In this document: positions 7,784-8,952 of the stretch, one piece after another
Position numbering within the stretch: the stretch's first letter is position 1
How the letters are laid out: the number at the start of each line of letters is the position of its first letter
Assembly: GCF_047272945.1 (NCBI RefSeq)
Contig: NZ_JBKOPS010000023.1
Location: 1-8,952 of the forward strand
DNA length: 8,952 nt
Reading direction: 5' to 3'
Source: Rubrolithibacter danxiaensis
GTDB taxonomy: Bacteria; Bacteroidota; Bacteroidia; Sphingobacteriales; Sphingobacteriaceae
Made by a program: the position numbers and the translations under genes
Notes under the pieces: model-generated
Seen by the model: the letters and a program-made list of their open reading frames with translations, nothing else
Database searches by the model: none
Told to the model about the DNA's origin: nothing

Positions 7784-8952
7784 ATGAAGATTAAAAACAA
7801 AGTTTCCGCGAAACTGTTAGGCTCTATTTTCCTAATGTCCTCAGTGCTCTTTTTAACTAATTGTAGAAAAGAGAATGATTTTTTACCTACTGAAGAATCG
7901 AATTCAACTGAAAACATTTCTTTGAACGATTCTCTTGGTAAACTTGCTGTTTCAGCATCAGAAGTAAGTTCCACTGCTTATAATATAAGCAGAGCGTTGC
8001 CTTCTGGATACGTTAAAAATGGAACGAGAGATTATACCTCTTATGTTCAAGCTGCAATAAACAAGTATAGTACTGTTGTGTTTCCTGCTTTTCCAATTTT
8101 GGTTAATGATAAGGGTATTACAATTCCTTCAAATCGTAAGATTTACTTTTTAGATGGTGCACAAATCTGGTTAAAAGGTACTTCAAAATCGTCTTATCAG
8201 ATATTTAAAATGCAAAAAGTTTCCAATGTTACTATTATAGATGCAGTAATAAAAGGTGATAGAGCCAAGCACATTGGTACAACCGGCGAGTATGGAATAG
8301 GAATTGGTATTTATTCGTCCAGTAATATAACTTTGACTAATCCAAAAGTTACTGATTGCTGGGGCGATGGAATTTATATAGGTAGGTATGGTAGTTCTTC
8401 TACAACTAATACAAATATTAAGATTACTACTGCCTATCTTAAAAATAACAGAAGAGATGGTATTTCAATTATTTCCGCAGATGGATTAACATTAGATCGT
8501 CCATATGCAGGATATACAAATGGAACAAAACCTCAAAGTGGAATCAATATTGAACCTAACAGTTCTTCCTGCCAGCTTAAAAATATAAATATTATTAATC
8601 CCGTTACAGAGAATAACGTTGGGAATGGAATTCAAATGTGGTTATATAATATGTATAATGGATCTACTAAATCAGTTAGTATAAATATTACTAATCATAA
8701 GGATAATAATTCTTATTACGCTTATAAAGTTTCCAATCTTAAACGAACAGGATATTTATCAGGTAATATTACTTCTAAAAATCCAAGTTATTCTAAATCT
8801 GCAAGCTTACCCTTGTGGATGAAGCAAACTGATCCTAAACTTAAAACCTATATTACCAGTCCTTCGGTTACTACTACTTCTGGTACTCTATCTAACACAA
8901 GTTGTATCAAGAAATTAAATAACGGAGTAAAATCTGATAGTCAAAAGCCAAT
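7784..8952 (+). CDS. Right-handed beta-helix lipoprotein, pectate-lyase-like (3' partial)
   Basis: The frame is open from the ATG at 7784 to the window edge: 389 codons plus two bases, with no stop. Residues 1-27 form a lipoprotein signal: basic start, hydrophobic core, then LTNC with Cys27 as the lipid anchor. Asn at -1 is unusual. CRKEND after it resembles Bacteroidota export signals for surface lipoproteins. A Ser/Thr/Asn-rich linker (about 33-70) follows, then NGTRDYTSYVQAAIN (79-93), matching the start of Pectate_lyase_3-type domains. The rest is right-handed beta-helix: repeated turns such as VSNVTIIDAVIKG, SSNITLTNPKV, WGDGIYIG (193-200), NRRDGISII (222-230), SGINIEPN (252-259) and GNGIQMW (280-286). 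Such folds occur in polysaccharide lyases, GH28-like hydrolases and C5-epimerases. Next to a polymer locus it may modify, cleave or bind that polymer, comparable in position to WcaM in the colanic acid locus. No activity can be assigned. The C-terminus and its length are unknown. Confidence 0.85.
   Translation, partial: MKIKNKVSAKLLGSIFLMSSVLFLTNCRKENDFLPTEESNSTENISLNDSLGKLAVSASEVSSTAYNISRALPSGYVKNGTRDYTSYVQAAINKYSTVVFPAFPILVNDKGITIPSNRKIYFLDGAQIWLKGTSKSSYQIFKMQKVSNVTIIDAVIKGDRAKHIGTTGEYGIGIGIYSSSNITLTNPKVTDCWGDGIYIGRYGSSSTTNTNIKITTAYLKNNRRDGISIISADGLTLDRPYAGYTNGTKPQSGINIEPNSSSCQLKNINIINPVTENNVGNGIQMWLYNMYNGSTKSVSINITNHKDNNSYYAYKVSNLKRTGYLSGNITSKNPSYSKSASLPLWMKQTDPKLKTYITSPSVTTTSGTLSNTSCIKKLNNGVKSDSQKP

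Noticed and set aside
7777..7974. Minus-strand open frame of 65 codons
   Set aside because: It is antisense to the signal peptide and linker of the beta-helix lipoprotein, whose lipobox and fold clearly mark the + strand as coding.
1..8952. A novel defence, mobile or RNA-based system
   Set aside because: I looked for nucleases, helicases, reverse transcriptases, toxins, transposases, tandem repeats and structured RNA and saw none. Every gene fits a surface-polysaccharide locus.

Overview
The window is a stretch of a surface-polysaccharide (O-antigen or capsule-type, Wzx/Wzy-dependent) biosynthesis cluster. It most likely comes from a member of the Bacteroidota. This assignment rests on the very AT-rich sequence, A-rich start regions with mostly weak Shine-Dalgarno motifs, the gene content, and a lipoprotein whose residues after the lipidated cysteine (CRKEND) resemble the Bacteroidota lipoprotein export signal. 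The genus cannot be told from the sequence.

Layout: all seven genes are on the + strand. From 1 to 1220 lies a Wzx-type flippase whose first few codons are outside the window. Next come an AsnB-type glutamine amidotransferase (1271-3142), a Wzy-type O-antigen polymerase (3190-4395), a GT4 glycosyltransferase (4413-5462), a UDP-glucuronate 4-epimerase-like enzyme (5527-6603) and a second GT4 glycosyltransferase (6624-7691). Last is a lipoprotein with a right-handed beta-helix of the pectate-lyase type (7784 to the right edge, cut by the window). Gaps are 17 to 64 bp up to position 7691, and 92 bp before the lipoprotein gene. I see no convincing terminator between genes, so the first six probably form one transcription unit, and the lipoprotein gene may belong to it.

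How they work together (inference from families): the epimerase would supply UDP-galacturonate from UDP-glucuronate. The amidotransferase could convert a uronic acid carboxylate to an amide, as proposed for AsnB-like proteins in some O-antigen loci. The two GT4 enzymes add sugars to the lipid-linked repeat unit in the cytoplasm, Wzx flips the unit and Wzy polymerises it. The beta-helix lipoprotein would act outside the inner membrane, possibly at the cell surface, as a lyase, epimerase or binder of the polymer. The initiating sugar-phosphate transferase, UDP-glucose dehydrogenase, chain-length control and export proteins are not in the window.

No RNA genes, insertion sequences, CRISPR arrays or long repeats were seen. 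No intergenic stretch exceeds 100 bp. The parts are familiar families. The points most worth following are the pairing of epimerase and amidotransferase, and the beta-helix lipoprotein at the right end.
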